Shown in pieces: positions 8,328 to 16,457 of a DNA stretch of 64,000 bases. This stretch comes from Daejeonella rubra (GTDB taxonomy: Bacteria; Bacteroidota; Bacteroidia; Sphingobacteriales; Sphingobacteriaceae), in assembly GCF_900103545.1 (NCBI RefSeq), contig NZ_FNHH01000008.1, forward strand, positions 1 to 64,000, in the 5' to 3' direction. Position numbers and translations under genes: made by a program. The stretch's first letter is position 1; every line of letters begins with the position of its first letter. The notes beneath the pieces are model-generated. The model worked only from the letters and a program-made list of their open reading frames with translations, had not been told where the DNA came from and did not search any database.

Positions 8328-8786
8328 TTATTTTACAAAATTCTGAACCAGAGCATGCTGATTAAAAGGAGCCTTATCATCCTGAACAACCGGAATACTG
8401 TCATCCTGAACATAATGACGGGCAGGAACCGGTACAAGGGCATATTTTGCATTGATATTTTCCAGACCTTCCGGAACTTCAGTTGTTTCTTCTTCCCAGA
8501 CCTTAGCAGGAACCGGTACCGTTGACATTAATAATTCAATTGGGGCAGCTTCATCCGGATTACCCAATACAAATTCAGCTACAGGAACCAATGCAGTTTT
8601 TGCTTTGATGAATTTTAGGTTTTCAGGCACTTCTATATCATTCAACTCCCAATTTCGTGGAGACAAGGGAACTAAAGATCCGATAAAATTATTTCTGTAA
8701 TCATTCGGTTTTCCTGAATATGCATAGGATTCAGTATTCATAAACAGAACTAATAATGCGATGAGGGTATGTACTATTGTTTTCAT
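8328..8786 (-). CDS. Secreted protein with two internal VPE/ALVPV repeats
   Basis: A 152-residue protein with a signal peptide (about 23 residues, ending SYAYS). The mature part holds two related units of about 35 residues: LVPLSPRNWELNDIEVPENL..IKAKTALVPV (residues about 38-69) and TVPVPAKVWEEETTEVPEGL..INAKYALVPV (about 89-120). The shared pattern is VP..-x-WE-EVPE-L-I-AK-ALVPV. I do not recognise a family. It probably faces the periplasm or outside. A good -7 box lies 21 bp upstream of the ATG. Confidence 0.7.
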   Translation of the reverse strand: MKTIVHTLIALLVLFMNTESYAYSGKPNDYRNNFIGSLVPLSPRNWELNDIEVPENLKFIKAKTALVPVAEFVLGNPDEAAPIELLMSTVPVPAKVWEEETTEVPEGLENINAKYALVPVPARHYVQDDSIPVVQDDKAPFNQHALVQNFVK

Positions 8787-8806
8787 AATATTTTTCTTTT
8801 TTTCTT

Positions 8807-8814
8807 CAAATGTA
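8807..8814 (-). promoter_or_regulatory. -7 box for the VPE-repeat gene
   Basis: Reads TACATTTG on the minus strand, an exact match to TAnnTTTG, 20 bp before the ATG at 8786. No clear -33 TTTG is visible. Confidence 0.45.
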
Positions 8815-8968
8815 GAGTGCAGGCATGAGGTCTTAAATACCTATTAGGCAGATAAGCCATTAAACTCGGTGAAAAAGGGAAAAATGTCGGTGAAAATAGA
8901 TTTCAGGATTTTCTGGCAGAAGATCTTAATAAATAGGGAGTAGAATTGCGAAAAGGAGGATCGGATGA

Positions 8969-9433
8969 TCAGGAAAGCAATTTCTGACGAAGAAGAAATT
9001 CAAGCTGGTCATTAGAAAGAGCCAGTTTATCATTCATTTCTTTGATCTCTTTATTTGCTTTATAAACCTCGAATGCCTTTTTGATTGTCTCATCAAGCTC
9101 CTGCTCATTCCATGGTTTACTAAGGTAATGGAAAATTTTACCCTTATTTACCGCATCGATCACAGCATTCATATCTGCATAACCGGTCAATAAGATCCTG
9201 ACAGGGTCAGGATACTTTTCAATGACCTTCTCCAGAAACTCAATACCGGTCATATTAGGCATCCGCTGGTCCGTAATGATAATTTCTACGGGCTTGGTTT
9301 CCAGAATTTTCATTGCTGCATCAGCACTGGAGGCAATAATTACATTATATTTGAGCCTGAAAGTAGCCTTAAAAGAGACGAGGTTATTTTCCTCATCATC
9401 TACATAAAGTATATCTATCTTCTTTTCAGACAT
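8969..9433 (-). CDS. Single-receiver response regulator with coiled-coil tail
   Basis: A 154-residue protein from the ATG at 9433. The receiver domain has ILYVDDEENN (acidic pocket), the phosphoacceptor Asp55 in IITDQRMP, LLTGYAD and the conserved lysine in YLSKPWNE. After residue 120 a lysine- and glutamate-rich helix (KANKEIKEMNDKLALSNDQLEF) suggests a coiled coil. No output domain is present. It closely resembles the receiver of the hybrid protein at 14961-16052 (both have DDExNNL and DQRMP), and it is divergent from that gene run. I infer that it belongs to the same signalling circuit. An upstream TTG at 9466 is less likely. Confidence 0.85.
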   Translation of the reverse strand: MSEKKIDILYVDDEENNLVSFKATFRLKYNVIIASSADAAMKILETKPVEIIITDQRMPNMTGIEFLEKVIEKYPDPVRILLTGYADMNAVIDAVNKGKIFHYLSKPWNEQELDETIKKAFEVYKANKEIKEMNDKLALSNDQLEFLLRQKLLS

Positions 9434-9581
9434 TATTGAACTAGTGGTTTTTGGTAAAATTAACAATATTTAGTCAATTTAATTATTTTACAAGTAAATT
9501 ACCCTGCAAAAGTTTTTCAAAAAACAGCCCCTAAGTAACTATACTAATATTCAGGACTCTAATACTGCGTATTCATAAACA

Positions 9582-10391
9582 ATGGAAATTCAATTTAACA
9601 ATGGTAATCCGGTAGTCAGGTTAAGAGCATTCAGAGCGGTTGACGATCCCAACTCATGTGAATTGTTTATTGAAGGCCACAAACGAGTACTTACAAGCAT
9701 TGGTGTAGAAAAGGTAACCTCATCAAATAATGAATGGATGTACAACCCTGCCGCATTTGTGATGATTGTTGAATCACTTGATAAACAACATATTTACGGT
9801 GGAGCGCGTATTCACGTAGCTGGTGGAACCGAACCCCTGCCCATCGAACAAGCAACAGGAATTCTTGATCCGGCGATCTATGATCTGGTATGGGATTTTG
9901 CACAAAAAGGTACAGGAGAAGGTTGCGGATTATGGAATTCACGTGAGATCGCCGGTTATGGTATCGGAAGTATATTTCTTACCCGTGTAGGCGTGGCCAT
10001 GTCAACTCAAATCGGGCTTGATTCCTTATTCGGGCTTTGCGCTCCCTACACCGTCAAAATGGCTCAGAGCGTGGGCTATGAGATTGAATACGGGATAGGG
10101 AACAACGGCACTTTTTATTATCCAAAACTAGATCTGGTTGCTACAGTTCTGATTCTAAGGGACCTGAAAAATCTGAGTGCTGCTGATGATGAAAATAAAT
10201 TAGCTATTCAATCTCTGAGAGATAATTTACAGGGTGTACGTATCGAAGAACTTCGAAATAAAAAAATTGAGATACATTATGACATTGAGATACCAAATAT
10301 GGAACAATGGGACCTTAAAGCGACCATAGCGAATGCAAAAAAACTTTCGTCTACCGGAAAAATTGATGAACGTAACATCAATTTATTCTAA
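9582..10391 (+). CDS. GNAT-fold, LuxI-like acyl synthase or acyltransferase
   Basis: A 269-residue protein with features of the autoinducer-synthase side of the GNAT superfamily. It has MIVESLDKQHIYGGARI (residues 61-77, like the G-x-x-R segment of LuxI enzymes), LPIEQATG, and then GLWNSREIAGYGIGS (117-130, at the place of the LuxI W-E-x-SR-F segment). A long helix and YTVKMAQSVGYE follow. LuxI and FeeM-type enzymes join an acyl group to an amino acid or SAM-derived amine. It is first in a run with the E1/nitroreductase gene 68 bp downstream, then kinase and receiver genes. The fold call is moderate; substrate and product cannot be read. Confidence 0.65.
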   Translation: MEIQFNNGNPVVRLRAFRAVDDPNSCELFIEGHKRVLTSIGVEKVTSSNNEWMYNPAAFVMIVESLDKQHIYGGARIHVAGGTEPLPIEQATGILDPAIYDLVWDFAQKGTGEGCGLWNSREIAGYGIGSIFLTRVGVAMSTQIGLDSLFGLCAPYTVKMAQSVGYEIEYGIGNNGTFYYPKLDLVATVLILRDLKNLSAADDENKLAIQSLRDNLQGVRIEELRNKKIEIHYDIEIPNMEQWDLKATIANAKKLSSTGKIDERNINLF

Positions 10392-10459
10392 ATTACAGCA
10401 TATTAACAGGCCTGATTGGCAAAAAATACACAGCATTTCAAAACTTATAAACTACCCCT

Positions 10460-12772
10460 ATGAGTAACAGGCTTTCTGAGCTGATCAAAGCATCCGGGCA
10501 AATGCAGCTTGTTTATAAACCAGTATTTCTGCGGATTAGCGATCCTTCTGAGAAATCAGCTCTTGAACAACTTATTGAAAATCATGTTATATTCTTTCAT
10601 GATGAAATTTACGGACAGTTACAGGAACTGGTGAAAATGCGAAGCCCGGCAGTTCGCATCAAAAAAGATGAATACCCTGAACTTATAAAAAAACATTTGG
10701 CAGGCAGAGATATAAATGCCTATGGAGTTTGGGTCTATTATCCATGGAGCCGCCGACTGGTTCACATGCTGGATGAAGATGAGTTTATCCAGGTAAGAAC
10801 CAATCGCAATCAATATAAGATCACTGCCAAAGAAAAGGAAACCCTTAGCACAAAACGAATTGGCATCATCGGCCTTTCTGTAGGGCAGTCAATTGCCCTC
10901 ACTCTGGCAATGGAGAGAGGTTTTGGTGAACTTCGACTAACGGATTTCGATACCCTCGAGTTAAGTAACCTGAACCGGATACGCTCCGGCGTTCATAATC
11001 TGGGAGTCCCCAAAGTAGTTATTACTGCCAGAGAAATAGCAGAAATGGATCCTTTTCTGAAAGTAACCTGTTTTTTTAGCGGGCTAACTGAAGAAAATAT
11101 GGATGATTTCTATTGCGGCAATGGAAAATTAGACTTGCTGGTTGATGAATGTGACAGTCTGGATGTGAAAATACTTTCGCGCTTTAAGGCAAGAGAGCTA
11201 GGAATTCCGGTAATTATGGATACCAGTGACCGGGGAATGCTGGATGTAGAACGTTTTGACCTTGAGCCAAACCGTCCGCTGCTCCATGGAACTATTGAAA
11301 ATATTGATCCTCAAAATATTAAGGGATTAAGTACTGAAGATAAAATACCCGTAATGCTGCAAATGCTTGGAGTGGAGAATATCTCTCTCAGAGCAAAAGC
11401 ATCGATGATAGAGGTAGAGCAAACAATCAATACATGGCCACAGCTGGCCAGTTCCGTCGCTTTGGGAGGTGCTGTAGGTGCAGATGTTTGCAGAAGGATC
11501 CTGCTTGATCAATATCATGAATCCGGTCGTTATTATATCGATCTGGAGGAACTGGTTGGGGATAAAAACACTGTGGAGGATTTACCGGTATCAAGGATTA
11601 ACCCCTTCAATCCGCTATCTGCAGAAGATATGAAGCAAATAGCTTCAAAAGTAAAAATTGAGTCGGGCGCAGACGATATCTATCCCGATAGGGACAGCAT
11701 AAACAGTATGGTTGCTGCCGCGGCTGCGGCTCCTTCAACAGGAAATGATCAGCCATGGAAATGGTTGAGTAAAAATGGAACCCTATATCTGTTTCATGAT
11801 GAGTACCGTTCCCATTCTTTTGGTGATTTTCAAAAAACTGCATCATTCATCACTTTTGGAGCAGCTTACGAGAATCTTTATATACACGCGCTGAAACTAG
11901 GAATTGAACCATATTATCATTTCTTTCGGGATAGCACATCAGAAAAGCTGGTAGCTGCGATCCGCTTCAAAAGATTAGTAAAAAATCCTCTGACCGAGAT
12001 TCTTTTGCCTTTGGATAAAGCTATCTACAGACGCCATACCAACCGCATCATGGCGCCTAAAACAATAATTTCTGAGGATATTTACTCAAGATTGGGAATG
12101 ATCGCTGAATCTGTTCCGGGTGCTAAGTTCAAGTGCTTCACAGATGAGAAAGACCTCAGGGCAATTGCAATGATCATAGGAGCCTGCGATCGCATGCGTT
12201 TGCTGCATCCTGAAGGACATTATGATTTTGTACACAGGGAAATGCGCTGGACATCTGAAGATGCTGAGAAAACACTGGATGGAATTGATATAAAAACGCT
12301 TGCCCTTGGAAATTCACTAATGGCAGCAATGAGTGTCATAAAAAGCGAAAAGGTGATCAACTCTGTGAAAGAACTTGGAGGTGGCAATGCTTTAGGCATG
12401 CTGGCCATGCGCACAGTATCCACAGCTTCAGCATTATGCATGATCAGCCTGCCGGGTTATGAACTCAAAAACTTCTTTGAAGGTGGTCGCTCAATGGAAA
12501 GATTATGGCTTGAGGCAACGAACCTTAATCTGGCAATCCACCCCTTAATTTCTCCTCTCTACCTTTTTTCGCGTATTTTGCACGGAAAAGGGGAAGGGCT
12601 TGATGAAAAGAATGTCAAAGAGCTTCAGTTCCTGAGAGAGCAATTCAATAAAATTACCGGATCAGGAAATACAGATGCAGAAGTATTTCTGACTAAAATA
12701 GCCATTGCCGAAGAGCCGGTTCTGAAAGCTCACCGTTTGCCAGTTAAGGATATACTTGTATTCGAAGAATAG
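10460..12772 (+). CDS. ThiF/E1-like adenylating domain fused to nitroreductase domain (Rv1355c-like)
   Basis: A 770-residue cytoplasmic fusion. Residues about 130-330 form an E1/ThiF/MoeB-type fold: nucleotide loop GIIGLSVGQ (135-143), DFDTLELSNLNR (162-173, with the ATP-contacting Asp, Asn and Arg) and LLVDECDSLDVK. I see no zinc CxxC pairs. Residues about 405-770 resemble an FMN nitroreductase, with APSTGNDQPW at about 421-430 and a later GGNALGML segment. I recall the same domain pair in the Rv1355c (MoeY-annotated) family. E1-like enzymes adenylate carboxylates and nitroreductases oxidise or reduce ring systems, so tailoring of a peptide or acyl-amino-acid product is plausible. It is preceded by the synthase-like gene and followed by kinases. 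Confidence 0.8.
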   Translation: MSNRLSELIKASGQMQLVYKPVFLRISDPSEKSALEQLIENHVIFFHDEIYGQLQELVKMRSPAVRIKKDEYPELIKKHLAGRDINAYGVWVYYPWSRRLVHMLDEDEFIQVRTNRNQYKITAKEKETLSTKRIGIIGLSVGQSIALTLAMERGFGELRLTDFDTLELSNLNRIRSGVHNLGVPKVVITAREIAEMDPFLKVTCFFSGLTEENMDDFYCGNGKLDLLVDECDSLDVKILSRFKARELGIPVIMDTSDRGMLDVERFDLEPNRPLLHGTIENIDPQNIKGLSTEDKIPVMLQMLGVENISLRAKASMIEVEQTINTWPQLASSVALGGAVGADVCRRILLDQYHESGRYYIDLEELVGDKNTVEDLPVSRINPFNPLSAEDMKQIASKVKIESGADDIYPDRDSINSMVAAAAAAPSTGNDQPWKWLSKNGTLYLFHDEYRSHSFGDFQKTASFITFGAAYENLYIHALKLGIEPYYHFFRDSTSEKLVAAIRFKRLVKNPLTEILLPLDKAIYRRHTNRIMAPKTIISEDIYSRLGMIAESVPGAKFKCFTDEKDLRAIAMIIGACDRMRLLHPEGHYDFVHREMRWTSEDAEKTLDGIDIKTLALGNSLMAAMSVIKSEKVINSVKELGGGNALGMLAMRTVSTASALCMISLPGYELKNFFEGGRSMERLWLEATNLNLAIHPLISPLYLFSRILHGKGEGLDEKNVKELQFLREQFNKITGSGNTDAEVFLTKIAIAEEPVLKAHRLPVKDILVFEE

Positions 12773-12812
12773 ATTAGATTAATAATATGCTTTCAGATTT
12801 TAAATATTGGGA

Positions 12813-14960
12813 ATGAAAATGTTTAAGTATATCCTGATCATTTTTTCGCTGATCTGCTCATTGTCGGCTTCTGCGCAGGGGCCAGTTATTTTTAAGGGTC
12901 AAAATCTGGTAATTGGAAATCAAGTATCCATTCTGGAAGATGAAACAAACAATTTGAGTCTGAAAGAAGTTGCAGACTCTGATGCTTTTGTACAATCGAC
13001 AGTTCCTATTCCCAATCTGCAATTAAGCCACTCAGATTTCTGGATCAAATTCAGTATCAGGAATGAAAGTGATCAGGAAAAGCTAATTCTGGCACTGGAA
13101 TACCCCATGCTCAGTATTTGTGAATTTTATTCAATTAGTGATGGAAAAGTAAATAGCTTAAGCTATAACGACAATTTTTCTAAGCGCAAATACAAAAATC
13201 AGAATTTTCTCTTTGATATTGACCTGGCAAAGGGCGCCACTGAAACCTATTATCTCCGGGTAAAGAGTTCTGAACAAATGGTATTACCATTGATCATTGG
13301 AACACCCAAGCTAATGGCCGAAAGATTGTCGGGGAATGACCTAGTATGGGGAATGTTTATAGGATTGATCCTGGTAATGGTGGTCTATAATTTATTCATC
13401 TATATCTCTGTAAAAGACGCCAGTTATCTCTACTATGTTGCATACAGTTTACTCATTGGGCTTACTCAGGTAACTTTGAGCGGATATACTTACCGTTTCA
13501 TTTTATTTGATTATCCTGCCTTGAATCATATGGGCATTATCATTTTCCCAGGACTTGCGGGAATTATAGGTAATCTGTTCATGATGAACTTTCTGCAGAC
13601 CAGGGAAAATACTCCAAAGCTTCATAAAGCCATCTATGTTTCAATATTGATCTATAGCACTGCTGTCGTGCTGCGTTTAATGGGCTTTGATCAGGCGAGT
13701 TACAGAACCATCGATATTGCAGCTATCACTACAGTGCTGATCACCTTTACAGTAACCATTTCCCTCTCATTAAAAGGTTACAGACCCGCAATACTATTCC
13801 TCCTGGCATTTTCCATGTTCTTTACAGGCCTGCTATTATTTGTTTTGCGAAACCTCGGAATAGTACCTTATAATGATCTGACGAATTATACTAAAGAAGG
13901 TGGCATAGCTCTTGACGTAGTACTCCTGGCATTTGCACTTGCAGATAAGATCAATACTTTCAAGAGAGAGAAAGAAAAATCACAGGAAGAGACCTTAGTA
14001 GCTTTACAGGAAAATGATAGGATAGTTCGTGAACAAAATGTATTTCTTGAAACTAAAGTTAATGAACGTACACTGGAACTAATTGATGCAAATAATGAAA
14101 TTAGTCAGACCCTGGTCGAACTAAAAGAGGCTCAGGGACAGTTAGTTGAGGCAGAAAAGATGGCATCACTAGGGCAACTGACTGCAGGAATTGCACATGA
14201 GATCAATAACCCAATCAACTTTGTTACTTCCAATATCATGCCTCTTAACCGGGATGTAGATATATTAATAGACTTTATTCAGGAGATGGAAAAAATAGGC
14301 CTTTCTGACCTTCCTGCAGAAGAGAAGAAAAGACAAATAGAAGAACAAAAAGAAGAACTTGATTATGATTATCTGAAGATGGAGATATCACAATTGCTCA
14401 AGGGTATTCATGAAGGTGCTTCAAGAACTTCAGAGATCGTGAAAGGTTTAAGAGTATTCTCACGTTTGGATGAAGATGATCTGAAAAAGGCAGATATGAA
14501 CGGCGGACTGGATTCAACACTGATCGTTATAAATAATTTATTAAGCAATAAAATATCCCTGGAAAAGGAATATGGAGACATTCCAATGATCGATTGTTAT
14601 CCAGGGAAACTGAACCAGGTATTTTTAAATATCCTTTCGAATGCAATATTCGCGATCAACAAAAAATTTGGCGATAATTCGGGAGGTGTTCTTAAGATTA
14701 GTACGAGCAGCAATGAAAAAAGTGTGTTTGTTAAAATAGAAGATAATGGAATAGGTATGGATGAGATTACGAAGAAAAAGATCTTCGAGCCATTCTTTAC
14801 CACGAAAGACGTGGGCGAAGGTACCGGCCTGGGAATGTCAATTGCATATAACACGATCAGAAGGCATCAGGGGGAAATACAGGTTATCAGCACACCGGGT
14901 CTCGGCACTGAATTTATACTGGAATTACCAATAATACTGAACATTACAGAAGATATTTAA
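12813..14960 (+). CDS. 7TMR-DISM sensor histidine kinase
   Basis: A 715-residue kinase starting at the ATG at 12813. It has a signal peptide (to about residue 22, ending SASAQ), then a periplasmic 7TMR-DISM extracellular domain (about 30-170) with the DFWIKFSIRN motif. Seven hydrophobic helices (about 177-385) and a long coiled coil (about 385-450) follow. The HisKA-like segment has the phosphoacceptor His462 in AGIAHEINNP, and the HATPase domain shows NILSNAIFAI, DNGIGMD and GTGLGMSIAY. DISM domains typically bind carbohydrates or small ligands. It starts 40 bp after the E1/nitroreductase gene and abuts the next gene. I infer that it senses a ligand tied to the two biosynthetic genes. Confidence 0.9.
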   Translation: MKMFKYILIIFSLICSLSASAQGPVIFKGQNLVIGNQVSILEDETNNLSLKEVADSDAFVQSTVPIPNLQLSHSDFWIKFSIRNESDQEKLILALEYPMLSICEFYSISDGKVNSLSYNDNFSKRKYKNQNFLFDIDLAKGATETYYLRVKSSEQMVLPLIIGTPKLMAERLSGNDLVWGMFIGLILVMVVYNLFIYISVKDASYLYYVAYSLLIGLTQVTLSGYTYRFILFDYPALNHMGIIIFPGLAGIIGNLFMMNFLQTRENTPKLHKAIYVSILIYSTAVVLRLMGFDQASYRTIDIAAITTVLITFTVTISLSLKGYRPAILFLLAFSMFFTGLLLFVLRNLGIVPYNDLTNYTKEGGIALDVVLLAFALADKINTFKREKEKSQEETLVALQENDRIVREQNVFLETKVNERTLELIDANNEISQTLVELKEAQGQLVEAEKMASLGQLTAGIAHEINNPINFVTSNIMPLNRDVDILIDFIQEMEKIGLSDLPAEEKKRQIEEQKEELDYDYLKMEISQLLKGIHEGASRTSEIVKGLRVFSRLDEDDLKKADMNGGLDSTLIVINNLLSNKISLEKEYGDIPMIDCYPGKLNQVFLNILSNAIFAINKKFGDNSGGVLKISTSSNEKSVFVKIEDNGIGMDEITKKKIFEPFFTTKDVGEGTGLGMSIAYNTIRRHQGEIQVISTPGLGTEFILELPIILNITEDI

Positions 14961-16052
14961 GTGGAAAAACAAGAGAAAATAAAAATACTTTACGTTGATG
15001 ATGAGATCAATAACCTGACTGGTTTCAAAGCCTCATTCAGGATGAGCTACAACATCATGATCGCCGTAAATGCAACTGATGCTTTGGAGCATCTGAACTC
15101 TCATCCGGATATCAGAGTGATTTTCTGTGATCAGCGTATGCCCGGAAAAACAGGCGTCCAGTTTTTTGAAGAGATCAGAAGCCGCTATCCTAAACCAATA
15201 AGGATCCTGCTTACGGGTTACACTGATATTGACTCGGTGATCGACTCCATAAACCTGGGTAATATCTTCAGATATGTTAAAAAACCATGGAATGACGGTG
15301 ATATTCTGGCAGCCATCAATGAAGCCAATAAATTCTATGTTTCCAACTCACTGCTTGCTGTAAAAAATGAGGAGTTACAGAGAGCATATAATGAGCTCGA
15401 TAAATTTTCATACAGTGTAACTCATGATATGAGAGGGCCTTTATTAAGTATATTGGGCGCGATTGAGGCTGCACAGGATGTAGACGATATCTCTGAGATA
15501 AGGAAAATGCTGAAGTTGATGAAGAACTCTGTACTCAACCTGGACGATTTCATTCAAAGTATTCATGATTATTATAATTTGAACAGGGGAGAACTTGAAA
15601 TAAAGCAAATTGACTTTAAAGAATTAGTTGATGAGCAAACCAGAATATTTAATTTCACCTACCTGGTAAGTGATGTACGGTTTAAAACAACTATTAGTCA
15701 GAGAGAAGTGTTCCGTGGGGATGAATTATCAATAAAACTTATTCTGAACAATTTACTTTCAAATGCGTTTAAGTACCAGAGGAAAGAAAATAAAACTAAA
15801 TTTGTAGACCTTAATATCCTCGTAGAGAATGGTTTAGCTGTAATTCGGGTTGAAGATAATGGTGTAGGCATTGCCGAAAATTACCTGGGAGATATCTTTA
15901 ATATGTTCTTCAGGGCAAGTTCACAGGAAGTAGGTTCAGGATTTGGACTATATAATGTAAAAGCTGCGGTAACTAAACTAAATGGAAAAATAACTGTAGA
16001 TTCAGTAGTAAATAAGGGTACCACGTTTAAAGTAACAATACAGAATAAGTAA
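14961..16052 (+). CDS. Receiver-histidine kinase hybrid
   Basis: A 363-residue soluble hybrid. The receiver domain (residues 1-120) has phosphoacceptor Asp57 in FCDQRMP, LLTGYTD and KKPWN. A coiled coil leads to an HK core with the phosphoacceptor His155 in SVTHDMRGP. The HATPase domain has LNNLLSNAFKY, DNGVGI and GSGFGLYNV. The start is a GTG directly after the TAA of the upstream kinase (14958-14960), so translational coupling is likely. Having no sensor domain, it probably takes phosphate or an interaction signal from the DISM kinase and passes it to a receiver. Confidence 0.88.
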   Translation: MEKQEKIKILYVDDEINNLTGFKASFRMSYNIMIAVNATDALEHLNSHPDIRVIFCDQRMPGKTGVQFFEEIRSRYPKPIRILLTGYTDIDSVIDSINLGNIFRYVKKPWNDGDILAAINEANKFYVSNSLLAVKNEELQRAYNELDKFSYSVTHDMRGPLLSILGAIEAAQDVDDISEIRKMLKLMKNSVLNLDDFIQSIHDYYNLNRGELEIKQIDFKELVDEQTRIFNFTYLVSDVRFKTTISQREVFRGDELSIKLILNNLLSNAFKYQRKENKTKFVDLNILVENGLAVIRVEDNGVGIAENYLGDIFNMFFRASSQEVGSGFGLYNVKAAVTKLNGKITVDSVVNKGTTFKVTIQNK

Positions 16053-16053
16053 G

Positions 16054-16455
16054 ATGTCTGCTCCGTTTCCACATTTTATTATAGTTGATGATAGCCAGCT
16101 TGACTGTTTTATTGCAGAAAAGATCATACAAAATGCAGGATCCTATTCCAGTGTAAAATCTTATATGGAGGCTACAGAAGCCTATGAAGCAATAAAAAAA
16201 TCTGTTCCGGGACCTGCAGATGCCATGACCATCATTGTTCTGGATATTCAGATGCCTGTAATGAACGGATTTCAATTCGTCGATGCTTTTGAACAGCTCC
16301 CCGCAGATATCCGGTCAAATTATGCCATATTTTTATTTAGCTCATCAATCAATGAGAATGATAAAAACAGACTGGGCAATTATCCATCTATTAGACGATT
16401 CTATGGTAAACCCATCTCAAAAGATACGGTAGCCCAGATGATAGAAACGCTCTAA
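16054..16455 (+). CDS. Stand-alone CheY-like response regulator
   Basis: A 133-residue lone receiver: FIIVDDSQLD acidic pocket, phosphoacceptor Asp64 in VLDIQMPVMNG, a switch segment FLFSSSIN, and the lysine in YGKPIS. It starts 1 bp after the stop of the hybrid kinase and is the last gene of the five-gene run. It has no output domain, so it probably acts by protein contact or as a phosphotransfer sink. The receiver at 39804-40193 is of the same subfamily (LDxxMPVxxGxxFxxxFE) but has no local kinase. Confidence 0.9.
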   Translation: MSAPFPHFIIVDDSQLDCFIAEKIIQNAGSYSSVKSYMEATEAYEAIKKSVPGPADAMTIIVLDIQMPVMNGFQFVDAFEQLPADIRSNYAIFLFSSSINENDKNRLGNYPSIRRFYGKPISKDTVAQMIETL

Positions 16456-16457
16456 AC

